DNA of 64,000 nt from Panacagrimonas perspica (lineage in GTDB: Bacteria; Pseudomonadota; Gammaproteobacteria; Nevskiales; Nevskiaceae): NCBI RefSeq assembly GCF_004364935.1, contig NZ_SOBT01000008.1:434001-498000 (forward strand), in the 5' to 3' direction. The position numbers and the translations under genes were made by a program. Shown here piece by piece: positions 17,335-25,165 of the stretch. The notes below the pieces were generated by a model that did not search any database, was not told where the DNA came from, and worked only from the letters and a program-made list of their open reading frames with translations. Each line of letters starts with the position of its first letter. Positions within the stretch are counted from its first letter, which is position 1.

Positions 17335-18626
17335 GCCGCGCGCTGCGCTGGGTGCTCGGGCTGGTGCTCGTCCTGGTCGCCGTCGTGGCGAGCGTCGGGT
17401 GGCTGGGACTGCGTGGCGATTCGACGCCGCCCGGGATCGAGGTTCCGCGTGTGGCTGCCGATCGGCAGGACACGATCGAGCGGGGCGCCTATCTGGCGAC
17501 TGCCGCGAATTGCCGTGGCTGCCACACGGCGCGCGGCGGAGCGGCGTACGCAGGAGGCCGGGCCATCCCGACGCCGTTCGGCACGTTCCATGCCCCCAAC
17601 ATCACGCCTGACGGCGACACCGGCATCGGCCGCTGGACCGACGACGATTTCTGGCGCGCGCTGCACGAGGGCAAGCGGCCCGACGGCGCGCCGCTGTATC
17701 CGTCATTTCCGTACACGCACTACACGAAGCTGGACCGCGCGGATTCCGACGCCATCCTGGCCTACCTGCGCAGCCTGGCGCCGGTCGCGCTGGCGAACCG
17801 TCCGCACGAACTCAACTTCCCGTACGACCAGCGCTGGCTGCTGGTCGCGTGGCGCGCGCTGTTCTTCCGGCCGGGCGTGTTCGAAGCCGATGCGACGCAG
17901 GATGCGCGCTGGAATCGTGGCGCCTACTTCGTGCAGGGGTTGGGCCACTGCGGTGCCTGTCACGAGGCGCGCAATGCGCTGGGTGCGACGGTGTCGCGCG
18001 ACAACCCGGCGGGTGGCGTGGTGCTGAGCTGGTATGCGCCGACACTCGAGTCGAGTGCCGAAGCCGGCGTGTCGCACTGGAGCGAGGACGAGATCGTCGC
18101 GTTGCTGCACGACGGTGTATCGGCGAAGGCCTCCGCGATGGGGCCGATGGCCGAGGTCGTCCACGACAGCCTGCAACACCTGGACGAGGAAGACGTGCGC
18201 GCCATGGCCAGCTACCTGCGAGGCATGCCGGATCGCGAAGTGTCGTCGCCGCGTGCCCTGCGCCTGCCGTCGGAGCGTGAGCGCCTGGCCAGCCTGGAGC
18301 GAGGCGCCAGCGGTTACGCCAAGCATTGCGCCGACTGCCATGGCGAGCAGGGCGAGGGCCATGCGCCGTCGGCGCCGGCACTGGCGGGCAACCGCGCGCT
18401 GACGATGTCGTCGTCGGTGAATCCGATCCGCACGATTCTCTACGGCGGTTATGCGCCGGGCACCACCGGCAATCCGCAGCCGTTCGGCATGCCGCCGTAT
18501 TACGCGCAACTCAGCAACGGCGAGATCGCGGACATCCTCAGCTACTTGCGCACGTCCTGGGGCAACCAGGCGGCGCCGGTCGCCGATTACGAGGTGCAGC
18601 GGCAGCGCACCGGGCCGCTATGGTGA
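17331..18626 (+). CDS. Membrane-anchored triheme cytochrome c (alcohol/gluconate dehydrogenase cytochrome-subunit type)
   Basis: The 431-residue protein starts with an uncleaved-looking hydrophobic helix (residues 4-25) and has three CxxCH sites: CRGCH at 61, CGACH near 206 and CADCH near 332. GRAIPTPFGTFHAPNITPD and WTDDDFWRALHEGK match the cytochrome subunits of membrane alcohol, gluconate and sorbitol dehydrogenases, which pass electrons to ubiquinone or oxidases. No PQQ or flavin dehydrogenase subunit is adjacent, so its electron donor is elsewhere or is the dihaem protein upstream. Confidence 0.9.
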   Translation: MSRALRWVLGLVLVLVAVVASVGWLGLRGDSTPPGIEVPRVAADRQDTIERGAYLATAANCRGCHTARGGAAYAGGRAIPTPFGTFHAPNITPDGDTGIGRWTDDDFWRALHEGKRPDGAPLYPSFPYTHYTKLDRADSDAILAYLRSLAPVALANRPHELNFPYDQRWLLVAWRALFFRPGVFEADATQDARWNRGAYFVQGLGHCGACHEARNALGATVSRDNPAGGVVLSWYAPTLESSAEAGVSHWSEDEIVALLHDGVSAKASAMGPMAEVVHDSLQHLDEEDVRAMASYLRGMPDREVSSPRALRLPSERERLASLERGASGYAKHCADCHGEQGEGHAPSAPALAGNRALTMSSSVNPIRTILYGGYAPGTTGNPQPFGMPPYYAQLSNGEIADILSYLRTSWGNQAAPVADYEVQRQRTGPLW

Positions 18627-18633
18627 GTCGGGT

Positions 18634-19044
18634 TCAGCGCTCGACCCTGCCGCCGGCGACCTGCGGCAGCGCGTCGGTGATTTCGAACCAGTCCGCTTTC
18701 GACGCGGTGTGGAAGTGGCCCGCCGGTCGCGCCTCGACCGGTGCGTCGACGAGGCCGGCGCGGATGCGCATCGTGTCCGGCGTGTCGGGACGCCGGCTGT
18801 AGATCGGCGATCCGCAGTGCGTGCAGAACGCGCGCAGCTTGCCGGGTGAGGATTCGTACTCGCGGATGAGGTCGCGTCCGGATTCGAACCGCAGCGCGTC
18901 CGTTCGCACCGGCAGCACCGCGGCGAACGCGCTGCCCTGCGCCTTGCGGCACTGTCCGCAGTGGCAGATCTGGATCGCCGGCAGCGGCCCGGAGATCTCG
19001 AAGCGCACGGTTGCGCAGAGGCAGCTGCCGCGATGCAGGGTCAC
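18634..19044 (-). CDS. GFA family (Mss4-fold) zinc protein
   Basis: The 136-residue protein has the GFA/CENP-V zinc pattern: GSCLCATVRF at the N-terminus, CHCGQCRKAQGSAFA near residue 27 and CTHCGSPIYS near 75. The family was named for a glutathione-dependent formaldehyde-activating enzyme, but most members have no proven activity. It lies 46 bp downstream of msrA on the same strand, probably co-transcribed, and converges on the cytochrome gene with a 7-bp gap. Confidence 0.92.
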   Translation of the reverse strand: MTLHRGSCLCATVRFEISGPLPAIQICHCGQCRKAQGSAFAAVLPVRTDALRFESGRDLIREYESSPGKLRAFCTHCGSPIYSRRPDTPDTMRIRAGLVDAPVEARPAGHFHTASKADWFEITDALPQVAGGRVER

Positions 19045-19090
19045 GACCTTGTCCTGGGCGTCGGGAAGAAGCGGATGTCTTCCCGTCCGC

Positions 19091-19717
19091 TCATGACTTC
19101 AGCTGATCCGGAAAGTACTGCCGCGTCTTCTCGACCTTGGGCATCGACACGCCCGCGATGTATGGCTGGTAGGGATTCCGCGCGGCGTAGTCCTGGTGAT
19201 AGGCCTCGGCGCGGAAGAACGTTTCCAGCGGTTCGAGCGTCGTCGCGATCGGCTTCTGGAACACCTTCGCCGCGTCGAGCGCATGGATATAGGACTCGGC
19301 GACGCGCTTCTGGTCCTCGTCGGCGTAGAAGATCGCCGAACGGTACTGCCGCCCGTGGTCATTGCCCTGGCGATCGACCTGCGTGGGATCGTGCGCGGCA
19401 CTGAAGTAGACCTTCAGCAGGCGGCCCAGGCTGATCCGCGCCGGGTCGTAGTCGATCTTGATGACTTCGGCGTGCCGGGTGCGACCCGAGCAGACCGCCT
19501 CGTAGTTGGCGGTGGATTCCTGGTCGCCCGCGTAGCCGGAGGTGACATCGAGAACGCCATCGAGCTGGCGGTACACCGCTTCGACGCACCAGAAGCAGCC
19601 GCCGGCGAGCACGATGCTCTGCGGACCACCCGTGGTGGGCAGATCTTCCGGCGGATCCGGAAACTTGTGGTGAGGCGCGCTGCGCGAGGCAGCGGGCAGA
19701 TCGCATTCGAGGGCCAT
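19091..19717 (-). CDS. msrA: Peptide-methionine (S)-S-oxide reductase MsrA
   Basis: The 208-residue enzyme repairs methionine S-sulfoxide in proteins and free methionine. The catalytic cysteine is in AGGCFWCVEAVY near residue 41, and GYAGDQESTANYEAVCSG is the usual substrate-pocket region. QVDRQGNDHGRQYRSAIFY and EAYHQDYAARNPYQPYI are further family blocks. A ~30-residue N-terminal extension precedes the core and no signal peptide is present, so it is cytoplasmic. First gene of a short msrA-GFA operon. Confidence 0.96.
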   Translation of the reverse strand: MALECDLPAASRSAPHHKFPDPPEDLPTTGGPQSIVLAGGCFWCVEAVYRQLDGVLDVTSGYAGDQESTANYEAVCSGRTRHAEVIKIDYDPARISLGRLLKVYFSAAHDPTQVDRQGNDHGRQYRSAIFYADEDQKRVAESYIHALDAAKVFQKPIATTLEPLETFFRAEAYHQDYAARNPYQPYIAGVSMPKVEKTRQYFPDQLKS

Positions 19718-19849
19718 GATCGTTCTCCATTGGAGGGAAGGGCGGTCACCGGCGTGACCTTTCCGGACTCGATTCTGCCGCGAAGCCGGAGTTCAAGAGC
19801 GCTGCGGGACGATTCGACCGAAACGGCGGACGCGGTGCTCCCCTGCGTC

Positions 19850-19913
19850 GTAGTCCGTGACCCTTGGGGCGGTTCCTCGCAACGAGGGGAATCCCGGGCT
19901 GCGCCCGGGCTAC
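19850..19913. repeat. REP doublet (BIME-like) copy 3, degenerate
   Basis: The right half is intact (CCCGGGCTGCGCCCGGGCTAC). The left half keeps GTAG at 19850 but its hairpin (TCCGTGACCCTTGGGG) has decayed. Total length matches the other copies. It ends six bases from the stop of the MBL hydrolase gene. Confidence 0.65.
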
Positions 19914-19918
19914 GAACC

Positions 19919-20899
19919 TCAGTCGCCCCGTGACTTGGACGGGAACAGCGTCACCGTGCGATCCGGCAGCATCGTCTGGACCTGCAGCGAGGGCCGCAGC
20001 CGGCGCATGTCGTCGAAGAAATCGTCGAGATGCACCGCGAACGGGATCGGGACCAGAGGACTGTCGAGCGGCGTCGTGAAGTCGTCCCAGTGCGTGGGGA
20101 TCACGCGCGTTGCACCCACCGCGTCCACGGTTTCGCGCAGATAGGGTTCGATCTCGTCGATCAGCGCCACGCCCAGGAACACGACGTCCGCGTGATGCCC
20201 GTCGAGCGCGCCCGGAATGAATCCGGCGCTGCCGTGATGGAGCAGGCTGCCCTGCGGGTGCGCGATCAGGATCGAGTAGGTGCCGCCGAGCTTGTAGTCC
20301 AGGTAGTGCGCCGGCGGGCTCAGCGGCCCGGCGATCTCGCCGGTCGGCTTGCCGCCGGTCTTTCCGGCGTGCGCGCTCTCGATGAAGCTCACGTCGAAAT
20401 CGCCGAATTTCATCGGCGTCGCCGGATCTGCCTTGATCAGGCGCTCCTCGGTCAGTCCGGCGCCACGCCCGATGTTGAGCGTGCTCGGAGAGCCGACGAG
20501 CTGGGCGCCCGTCAGGCGCGCCACGACGCCGGCGTCCATCGCGTGGTCGAAGTGCGAGTGCGAGACCAGCACGGCATCGAGCCGCGTGACGCCGAGCTTG
20601 GTCAGCCACTGCTGGATCAGGGCTTCGTCCGGTGCGATCTGCCGGTCGAGCACCATCGACAGCAGGCCGGGAGGTCGCGTGAAGAACGGGTCGATCATCA
20701 CCGAGTGCCGGCCATCGGTGAGCAGCAGGGCGGTGACGCCGAGCCAGGTGGCGCGCACGGCCAGCGGATGTGCCGGCTGCTGCTGCGGGAACAGGTGATC
20801 GTGGTACTCGCGCAGGCCGGGACGCTCGTACCAGGCGGCGACGAGCAGCACCGACGCGGCGAGGGCGAAGACGAGCAGGATCCGCGCGAAGGAACGCAT
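19919..20899 (-). CDS. MBL-fold metallo-hydrolase with N-terminal membrane anchor
   Basis: The 326-residue protein has one N-terminal hydrophobic segment (residues ~5-24), probably a signal anchor placing the enzyme on the periplasmic side. The metal-binding motif is SHSHFDHAMD near residue 113 (HxHxDH). PTHWDDFTTPL near the C-terminus supplies another His, as in UlaG/lactonase-like enzymes. ATG 20899 is 6 bp after the TetR stop, so it is co-transcribed with the regulator and divergent from BVMO-SDR. That arrangement suggests it hydrolyses an ester or lactone made by the monooxygenase, though the predicted periplasmic location argues for caution. Confidence 0.88.
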   Translation of the reverse strand: MRSFARILLVFALAASVLLVAAWYERPGLREYHDHLFPQQQPAHPLAVRATWLGVTALLLTDGRHSVMIDPFFTRPPGLLSMVLDRQIAPDEALIQQWLTKLGVTRLDAVLVSHSHFDHAMDAGVVARLTGAQLVGSPSTLNIGRGAGLTEERLIKADPATPMKFGDFDVSFIESAHAGKTGGKPTGEIAGPLSPPAHYLDYKLGGTYSILIAHPQGSLLHHGSAGFIPGALDGHHADVVFLGVALIDEIEPYLRETVDAVGATRVIPTHWDDFTTPLDSPLVPIPFAVHLDDFFDDMRRLRPSLQVQTMLPDRTVTLFPSKSRGD

Positions 20900-20905
20900 C
20901 GACGA

Positions 20906-21601
20906 TCAGTTCGAGGTCGGTGCCTTGGCACCGAGATACCGGGTGGTTGCCGCAAAAAACATCATGGCAGTATCGATCACGGTTCTTGCGGGCTGATGAT
21001 AGCCGTCCGCGATCCATCGCATGGCGATGTGCACGCAGGATCCGATCAGACCGGTGGCGACCAGGTCCATGTCCGGCGCGTCTTTCTGCCGCTGCCCCGG
21101 CGGTAGCGTCGCCAGCGCCATCTGCTTGATCAGGTCGGCGAACGCGAACGTCGCGCGCATCGCGCGCTGCTCCATCTCGATGCTGACCGTGAGCACCTCG
21201 ACCATGATGATCCGGCCGAAGCGCGGATCCTTCTGCAGGCCCTTGAAGAACGCGCCAAGTCCCGCGCGCGCCATCTCGTCGAGTGACGGTGCCTTGGGCA
21301 GCACCGCGGTCGTGAAGTCCTTGCGCAGTTGCTCGACCAGGTCTTCATAGACCGCGGCGAACAGCGCTTCGCGGTCCGCGAAGGACTCGTAGAAGTAGCG
21401 CTCGGTGAGCTGCGCCTCGGTGCAGAGCTCGCGCACCGTGACCGCGTGATAGCCGCGCGTGCCGAAACATTCGAGGCCGGCGGCGATGAACTGACGGCGG
21501 CGTTCGAGAACGCGCTCGCCCACATCGACGCCCCGATACCGGCGCGCCTTGGGCGCTGCTTTCTCGGATCGCTTGGCCGGCCGGACAGGTCGCGTGCTCA
21601 C
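20906..21601 (-). CDS. TetR family transcriptional regulator of the BVMO cassette
   Basis: I chose GTG 21601 (231 residues). The reading frame extends upstream, but that extension crosses two palindromic operators and the divergent promoter. After a basic N-terminal tail comes a TetR helix-turn-helix with FGTRGYHAVTVRELCTEAQL, followed by TERYFYESFADREALF. The helical ligand domain follows. It is the first gene of a TetR-MBL pair and lies back to back with the BVMO gene. The palindromes at 21612-21657 between them are the expected operators, so it should repress both arms and itself. Confidence 0.88.
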   Translation of the reverse strand: MSTRPVRPAKRSEKAAPKARRYRGVDVGERVLERRRQFIAAGLECFGTRGYHAVTVRELCTEAQLTERYFYESFADREALFAAVYEDLVEQLRKDFTTAVLPKAPSLDEMARAGLGAFFKGLQKDPRFGRIIMVEVLTVSIEMEQRAMRATFAFADLIKQMALATLPPGQRQKDAPDMDLVATGLIGSCVHIAMRWIADGYHQPARTVIDTAMMFFAATTRYLGAKAPTSN

Positions 21602-21611
21602 GGCGGCATAT

Positions 21612-21629
21612 TGACACGATGCATTGTCA
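21612..21629. promoter_or_regulatory. Palindromic operator O1 (TGACA-N8-TGTCA)
   Basis: TGACACGATGCATTGTCA is an 18-bp inverted repeat beginning 11 bases upstream of the TetR GTG. Arms are perfect over five bases, with a partly symmetric ATGCAT core. Together with O2, 27 bp away centre to centre, it is the best candidate for the TetR binding site. Confidence 0.7.
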
Positions 21630-21637
21630 GAAATAAA

Positions 21638-21657
21638 GTGACAACGCTGCATGTCAC
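21638..21657. promoter_or_regulatory. Palindromic operator O2 (GTGACA-N8-TGTCAC)
   Basis: A 20-bp inverted repeat, GTGACAACGCTGCATGTCAC, with perfect six-base arms and the same 8-bp spacer as O1. It lies 60 bp upstream of the BVMO start codon. The two sites share the half-site TGACA, as expected for one dimeric repressor acting on both promoters. Confidence 0.72.
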
Positions 21658-21716
21658 TTCTGATCTGCAGCGTCGGTTCCAGGCGCATCTCGCGCCAACA
21701 CGAGGAGCAACACCGG

Positions 21717-23234
21717 ATGGCATTCGATTTCGCGGAGCGGTCGGGCGGAGCGTCGGGTACGGACTTCCACACCCTCATCGTCGGCACCGGCTTCGCCGGG
21801 CTGGGCATGGCGATCAAGCTCAAGGAAGAAGGGCAGGACGACTTCGTGATCCTCGAGCGGGCCGCCGACGTCGGCGGCACCTGGCGCGACAACAACTATC
21901 CCGGCTGCGCCTGCGACGTGCAGTCGCACCTCTATTCGTTTTCGTTCGAGCAGAACCCGGACTGGTCGCGCATGTTCGCCAAGCAGGGCGAGATCTGGGC
22001 CTACCTGCGTGCCTGCTCCGAGAAGCACGGGCTGGCTCCGCACCTTCGCTTCGGTGCCGACGTGACGTCCGCGCGCTGGAACGACGAGTTGCAGAAGTGG
22101 AGCGTCTCGACGCGCGACGGCCGCACGTTCACCGGCCGCGTGCTGATCTCCGGCATGGGTGGCCTGTCGAATCCGGTGATCCCGGATCTGAAGGGCAAGT
22201 CGAAGTTCAAGGGCGCGCAGTTCCATTCCGCGCAGTGGCGCCACGACGTGGACCTCAGCGGCAAGCGCGTCGCCGTGATCGGCACCGGCGCCTCGGCGAT
22301 CCAGTTCGTTCCGCAGATCCAGAAGCTCGCCGGCCGCGTGGACCTCTACCAGCGCACGCCGCCGTGGATCGTGCCCAAGCCGGATCGCGCGATCTCGGCC
22401 ATCGAGCGTCGGCTGTTCAAGCGCTTCCCGCTGCTGCAGAACCTGTATCGAAAGGGCATCTACTGGATGCTCGAGTCGCGCATCCTCGGCTTCACCGTCG
22501 ATCCGCGGCTGATGAAGCTGTTCGAGGTGGTGGCCCGCTCGCACATCAAGCGCCAGGTGAAGGACCCAGTGTTGCGCGCCAAGCTCACGCCCGACTACAC
22601 GATCGGCTGCAAGCGCATCCTGATCTCGGACGATTACTACCCGGCGCTGACGCAGGCGAACGTCGAGGTCATCGCCGACGGTGTGCGCGAGATCCGCGCG
22701 AACAGCGTGGTGGCCGACGACGGCACCGAGCGTGAAGTCGACGTGATCATCTGGGGCACCGGCTTCCAGACGGCGGACCCGGTGCCGCGCGGCGTGTTCT
22801 TCGGCCGCAACGGCATCGACATCCTCGATGCCTGGAAGAACGGCGCCGAGGCCTACAAGGGCACGTCGGTGGCCGGCTTCCCGAATCTGTTCTTCATCGT
22901 CGGACCGAACACCGGCCTGGGCCACAGTTCGATGGTCTTCATGATCGAATCGCAGGTGGGCTACATCAGCGATGCGCTCAAGACGATGCGTCAGCGCTCG
23001 GTCGCAACCGTCGAAGTCAGGCCCGAAGCGCTGCGTGAGTACAACGATCGCCTGCAGTCGCGCATCGGCAAGGCGGTCTGGAACACCGGCGGCTGCCAGA
23101 GCTGGTACCTGGATCGCAACGGTCGCAATGTCACGCTGTGGCCTGGGGCCACGTGGCAGTTCCGCCGCCAGACGCGCCGATTCGACATCGAGCGCTACGT
23201 CAGCGAGCCGGTGAAAGTCCACGGCGCCGCCTGA
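21717..23234 (+). CDS. Flavin-dependent Baeyer-Villiger-type monooxygenase
   Basis: ATG 21717 follows GAGGAG (21702-21707) at 9 nt; the longer frame would begin inside the operators. The 505-residue protein has an FAD Rossmann motif GTGFAGLGMAI near residue 23 and the BVMO fingerprint FKGAQFHSAQW near 164-174 (FxGxxxHxxxW). An NADPH Rossmann motif GTGASAIQFV follows near 188. Such enzymes insert oxygen next to a carbonyl, turning cyclic or linear ketones into lactones or esters. The next gene (SDR) could make the ketone from an alcohol, and the divergent MBL hydrolase could open the product. Substrate unknown. Confidence 0.93.
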   Translation: MAFDFAERSGGASGTDFHTLIVGTGFAGLGMAIKLKEEGQDDFVILERAADVGGTWRDNNYPGCACDVQSHLYSFSFEQNPDWSRMFAKQGEIWAYLRACSEKHGLAPHLRFGADVTSARWNDELQKWSVSTRDGRTFTGRVLISGMGGLSNPVIPDLKGKSKFKGAQFHSAQWRHDVDLSGKRVAVIGTGASAIQFVPQIQKLAGRVDLYQRTPPWIVPKPDRAISAIERRLFKRFPLLQNLYRKGIYWMLESRILGFTVDPRLMKLFEVVARSHIKRQVKDPVLRAKLTPDYTIGCKRILISDDYYPALTQANVEVIADGVREIRANSVVADDGTEREVDVIIWGTGFQTADPVPRGVFFGRNGIDILDAWKNGAEAYKGTSVAGFPNLFFIVGPNTGLGHSSMVFMIESQVGYISDALKTMRQRSVATVEVRPEALREYNDRLQSRIGKAVWNTGGCQSWYLDRNGRNVTLWPGATWQFRRQTRRFDIERYVSEPVKVHGAA

Positions 23235-23288
23235 GGCGTTCGCGCCTCGTCGTCCTCATTCAAAACAAGCAACACACAGGGAGCCCAG

Positions 23289-24134
23289 ATGAAGAACTTC
23301 AAGGACAAGGTCGCCGCCATCACCGGTGCGGGATCCGGCATCGGCCGCGCGCTCGCGATCGATCTGGCGGGACGCGGCTGCAATCTCGCGGTCAGCGACG
23401 TGAACCTCGAAGGCCTCGCCGAAACGGTGAGACTCGCGCAGGAAGCGGGGCGCGTGACGATCACCTCGCAGAAGCTGGATGTGGCCAATCGCCAGGACGT
23501 GCACGCCTGGGCCGACAAGGTCGTGGCCGACCATGGCAGCGTGAACCTGATCTTCAACAACGCCGGCGTGGCGCACGGCTCGACGATCGAGGCGGCGTCC
23601 TACGAGGATTTCGAGTGGATCATGGGCATCAACTTCTGGGGCGTCGTGCACGGCACGAAGGCCTTCCTGCCGCACCTGCGCGCTTCGGGTGACGGTCACG
23701 TGATCAACATCTCCAGCGTGTTCGGCATCATCGGCGTGCCGACGCAGGGTACCTACAACGCCACCAAATTCGCGGTGCGCGGCTTCACCGAGGCGCTGCG
23801 CCAGGAGCTGGACATCGAGGGCGCGCGGATCAGCGCCACCAGCGTTCATCCCGGTGGCATCAAGACCAACATCGCCAACGCGGCGCGCTTCGACAAGAGC
23901 ACCGAGGCGATCACCGGCCAGAGCCAGGAAAAGAGCAAGAAGAATTTCGAGAAGCTGTTCCGCACGACACCGGAGCAGGCGGCGCACACCATCCTGAAGG
24001 GTGTCGAGAAGAACGCGCGACGCGTGCTGATCGGTTCGGATGCGTACGCCATCGATGCGATGCAGCGCCTGCTGCCGAGTGCGTACCAGGCGATCCTGGG
24101 CGGGCTGGCCAAGCGTCAGCAGCGCAAGGGCTGA
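23289..24134 (+). CDS. Short-chain dehydrogenase/reductase (classical SDR)
   Basis: The 281-residue enzyme has the classical NAD(P) motif TGAGSGIGRALA (residues 11-22), NNAGVAHG near 92, the active-site Ser in NISSVFG near 140 and YxxxK (Tyr 156, Lys 160) in YNATKFAVRG. A GGGAG lies 9 nt upstream of the ATG. It is 54 bp downstream of the BVMO gene and probably in the same transcript. By analogy with cyclic alcohol pathways it would interconvert alcohol and ketone for the BVMO. The C-terminal ~90 residues resemble SDRs acting on hydrophobic substrates. Confidence 0.93.
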   Translation: MKNFKDKVAAITGAGSGIGRALAIDLAGRGCNLAVSDVNLEGLAETVRLAQEAGRVTITSQKLDVANRQDVHAWADKVVADHGSVNLIFNNAGVAHGSTIEAASYEDFEWIMGINFWGVVHGTKAFLPHLRASGDGHVINISSVFGIIGVPTQGTYNATKFAVRGFTEALRQELDIEGARISATSVHPGGIKTNIANAARFDKSTEAITGQSQEKSKKNFEKLFRTTPEQAAHTILKGVEKNARRVLIGSDAYAIDAMQRLLPSAYQAILGGLAKRQQRKG

Positions 24135-24246
24135 AGAGGCTGCCGAGGCGCAACGACGCTTAGGCGTGCGTCGCAGTTGCAGCGCTTCGTTAAGATCCGC
24201 GCTTCGAAGAACGTGAGGGCACGGTGCCAGTCACCGCGCGAGCAGC

Positions 24247-25107
24247 ATGGAATCAGCCGTGTTCCGGAACGCGATCAGTCCCCGCATCCGGTTGCTGGTT
24301 CTGGCGATGGGCTTCGCGCAATGCACAGCGGCCGAGACGCCGCGCTGGCTGTGCATGGATGAGAACGGGCAGGCGGTGCAGCGGTCCACGCCCTGTCCGA
24401 ATCTGTCGAAGCAGCCCGCTGTCGCAACGTCGGCGGCGGCGCCTGCTCGCTGGCTCTGCCAGGACGGAAGCGGCGGGACGGTCGAGCAGTCCCAGCCTTG
24501 TCCTGGCGCAGCGCCCACGGTCTCTCCTGGCGAGGCGGTCGCGGCCCCCGGAGTCCTCCATTGCATGGGAGCCGACGGGCAGGTGTTCGAGGCTCGCGGT
24601 GCTTGCCCGCAGCCGCCGAAATCCCGGCCTGACGAGTCGGCGTCCAGCCCGTCACCCACGCCCGAGCAGCGCGGCGATTCCTCGGGAGTGGCGTCGAATG
24701 CTTCAGTAAATGCGCGATCGGGTTCCGGTTCGTCGACTGGATCCGGCTCGCGCGCCATCACGGACGAGAGTTCACACCAGACCGCTTCATCCGCGGCGGC
24801 ACCGGTTTCAGCGACGGGCAGCGTTTCCGCGCTGGATGGCGACGCAATGGCTTCGTCGCGTTCCAGTACAAGCGATCGCAATGCTCGGACGACGGAGCCC
24901 GCGGTCGTTGCGTCGAGCGAACGCGTCAATCCCTTCGGTCACGCGGTGGGATCTGCTTCGCTCGAATCCGATAGCGAAGGCGCCGCGATCGTCTCGTCGA
25001 TGGACCCGGCGAAGGGCGGCATCGCCAATTGGCTGCTGATCCTCGGTGCGCTGCTGGCCCTGGTCGGGGCGTGGACGCTGCGACGGGTCGTTCGCGACCG
25101 GCACTGA
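24247..25107 (+). CDS. Secreted/membrane protein with three DUF4124-like Cys modules and a C-terminal helix
   Basis: I do not recognise a named family. The 286-residue protein has an N-terminal signal-like segment. Three short modules follow, each reading (W/H)LC or HCM - D/A-x-x-G - x(6-9) - PCP or ACPQ, starting near residues 35, 67 and 101. These resemble the DUF4124 pattern in which an aromatic-x-D-x-x-G core is followed by a Pro-containing end. A low-complexity Ser/Ala-rich region (~125-255) follows. The protein ends with one transmembrane helix and a basic tail (LRRVVRDRH), a layout like a C-terminal sorting or anchoring signal. The DNA is normal for the region. Confidence 0.65.
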   Translation: MESAVFRNAISPRIRLLVLAMGFAQCTAAETPRWLCMDENGQAVQRSTPCPNLSKQPAVATSAAAPARWLCQDGSGGTVEQSQPCPGAAPTVSPGEAVAAPGVLHCMGADGQVFEARGACPQPPKSRPDESASSPSPTPEQRGDSSGVASNASVNARSGSGSSTGSGSRAITDESSHQTASSAAAPVSATGSVSALDGDAMASSRSSTSDRNARTTEPAVVASSERVNPFGHAVGSASLESDSEGAAIVSSMDPAKGGIANWLLILGALLALVGAWTLRRVVRDRH

Positions 25108-25117
25108 CGTCCCGCGT

Positions 25118-25156
25118 CCGCGTCCGCCTCGGCCTGTCTGCCGATGACGGACGCGG
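25118..25156. terminator. Candidate bidirectional hairpin between convergent genes
   Basis: CCGCGTCCG (25118-25126) pairs perfectly with CGGACGCGG (25148-25156) across a 21-nt loop. It lies between the stop of the Cys-module gene and the stop of the collagen-like gene. There is no T-tract, so a termination role is only plausible. Confidence 0.35.
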
Positions 25157-25165
25157 TCGTAGAGA

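Noticed and set aside
21612-21657. The TetR operators as further copies of the 50-53 kb palindrome.
   Set aside because: The spacer is 8 bp rather than 3 bp and there is no TAGYCT box at the matching distance; the shared TGACA half-site is probably chance.
20906-21895. Long version of the TetR gene starting at 21895.
   Set aside because: It would run through both operators and into the BVMO gene; GTG 21601 gives the normal TetR length.
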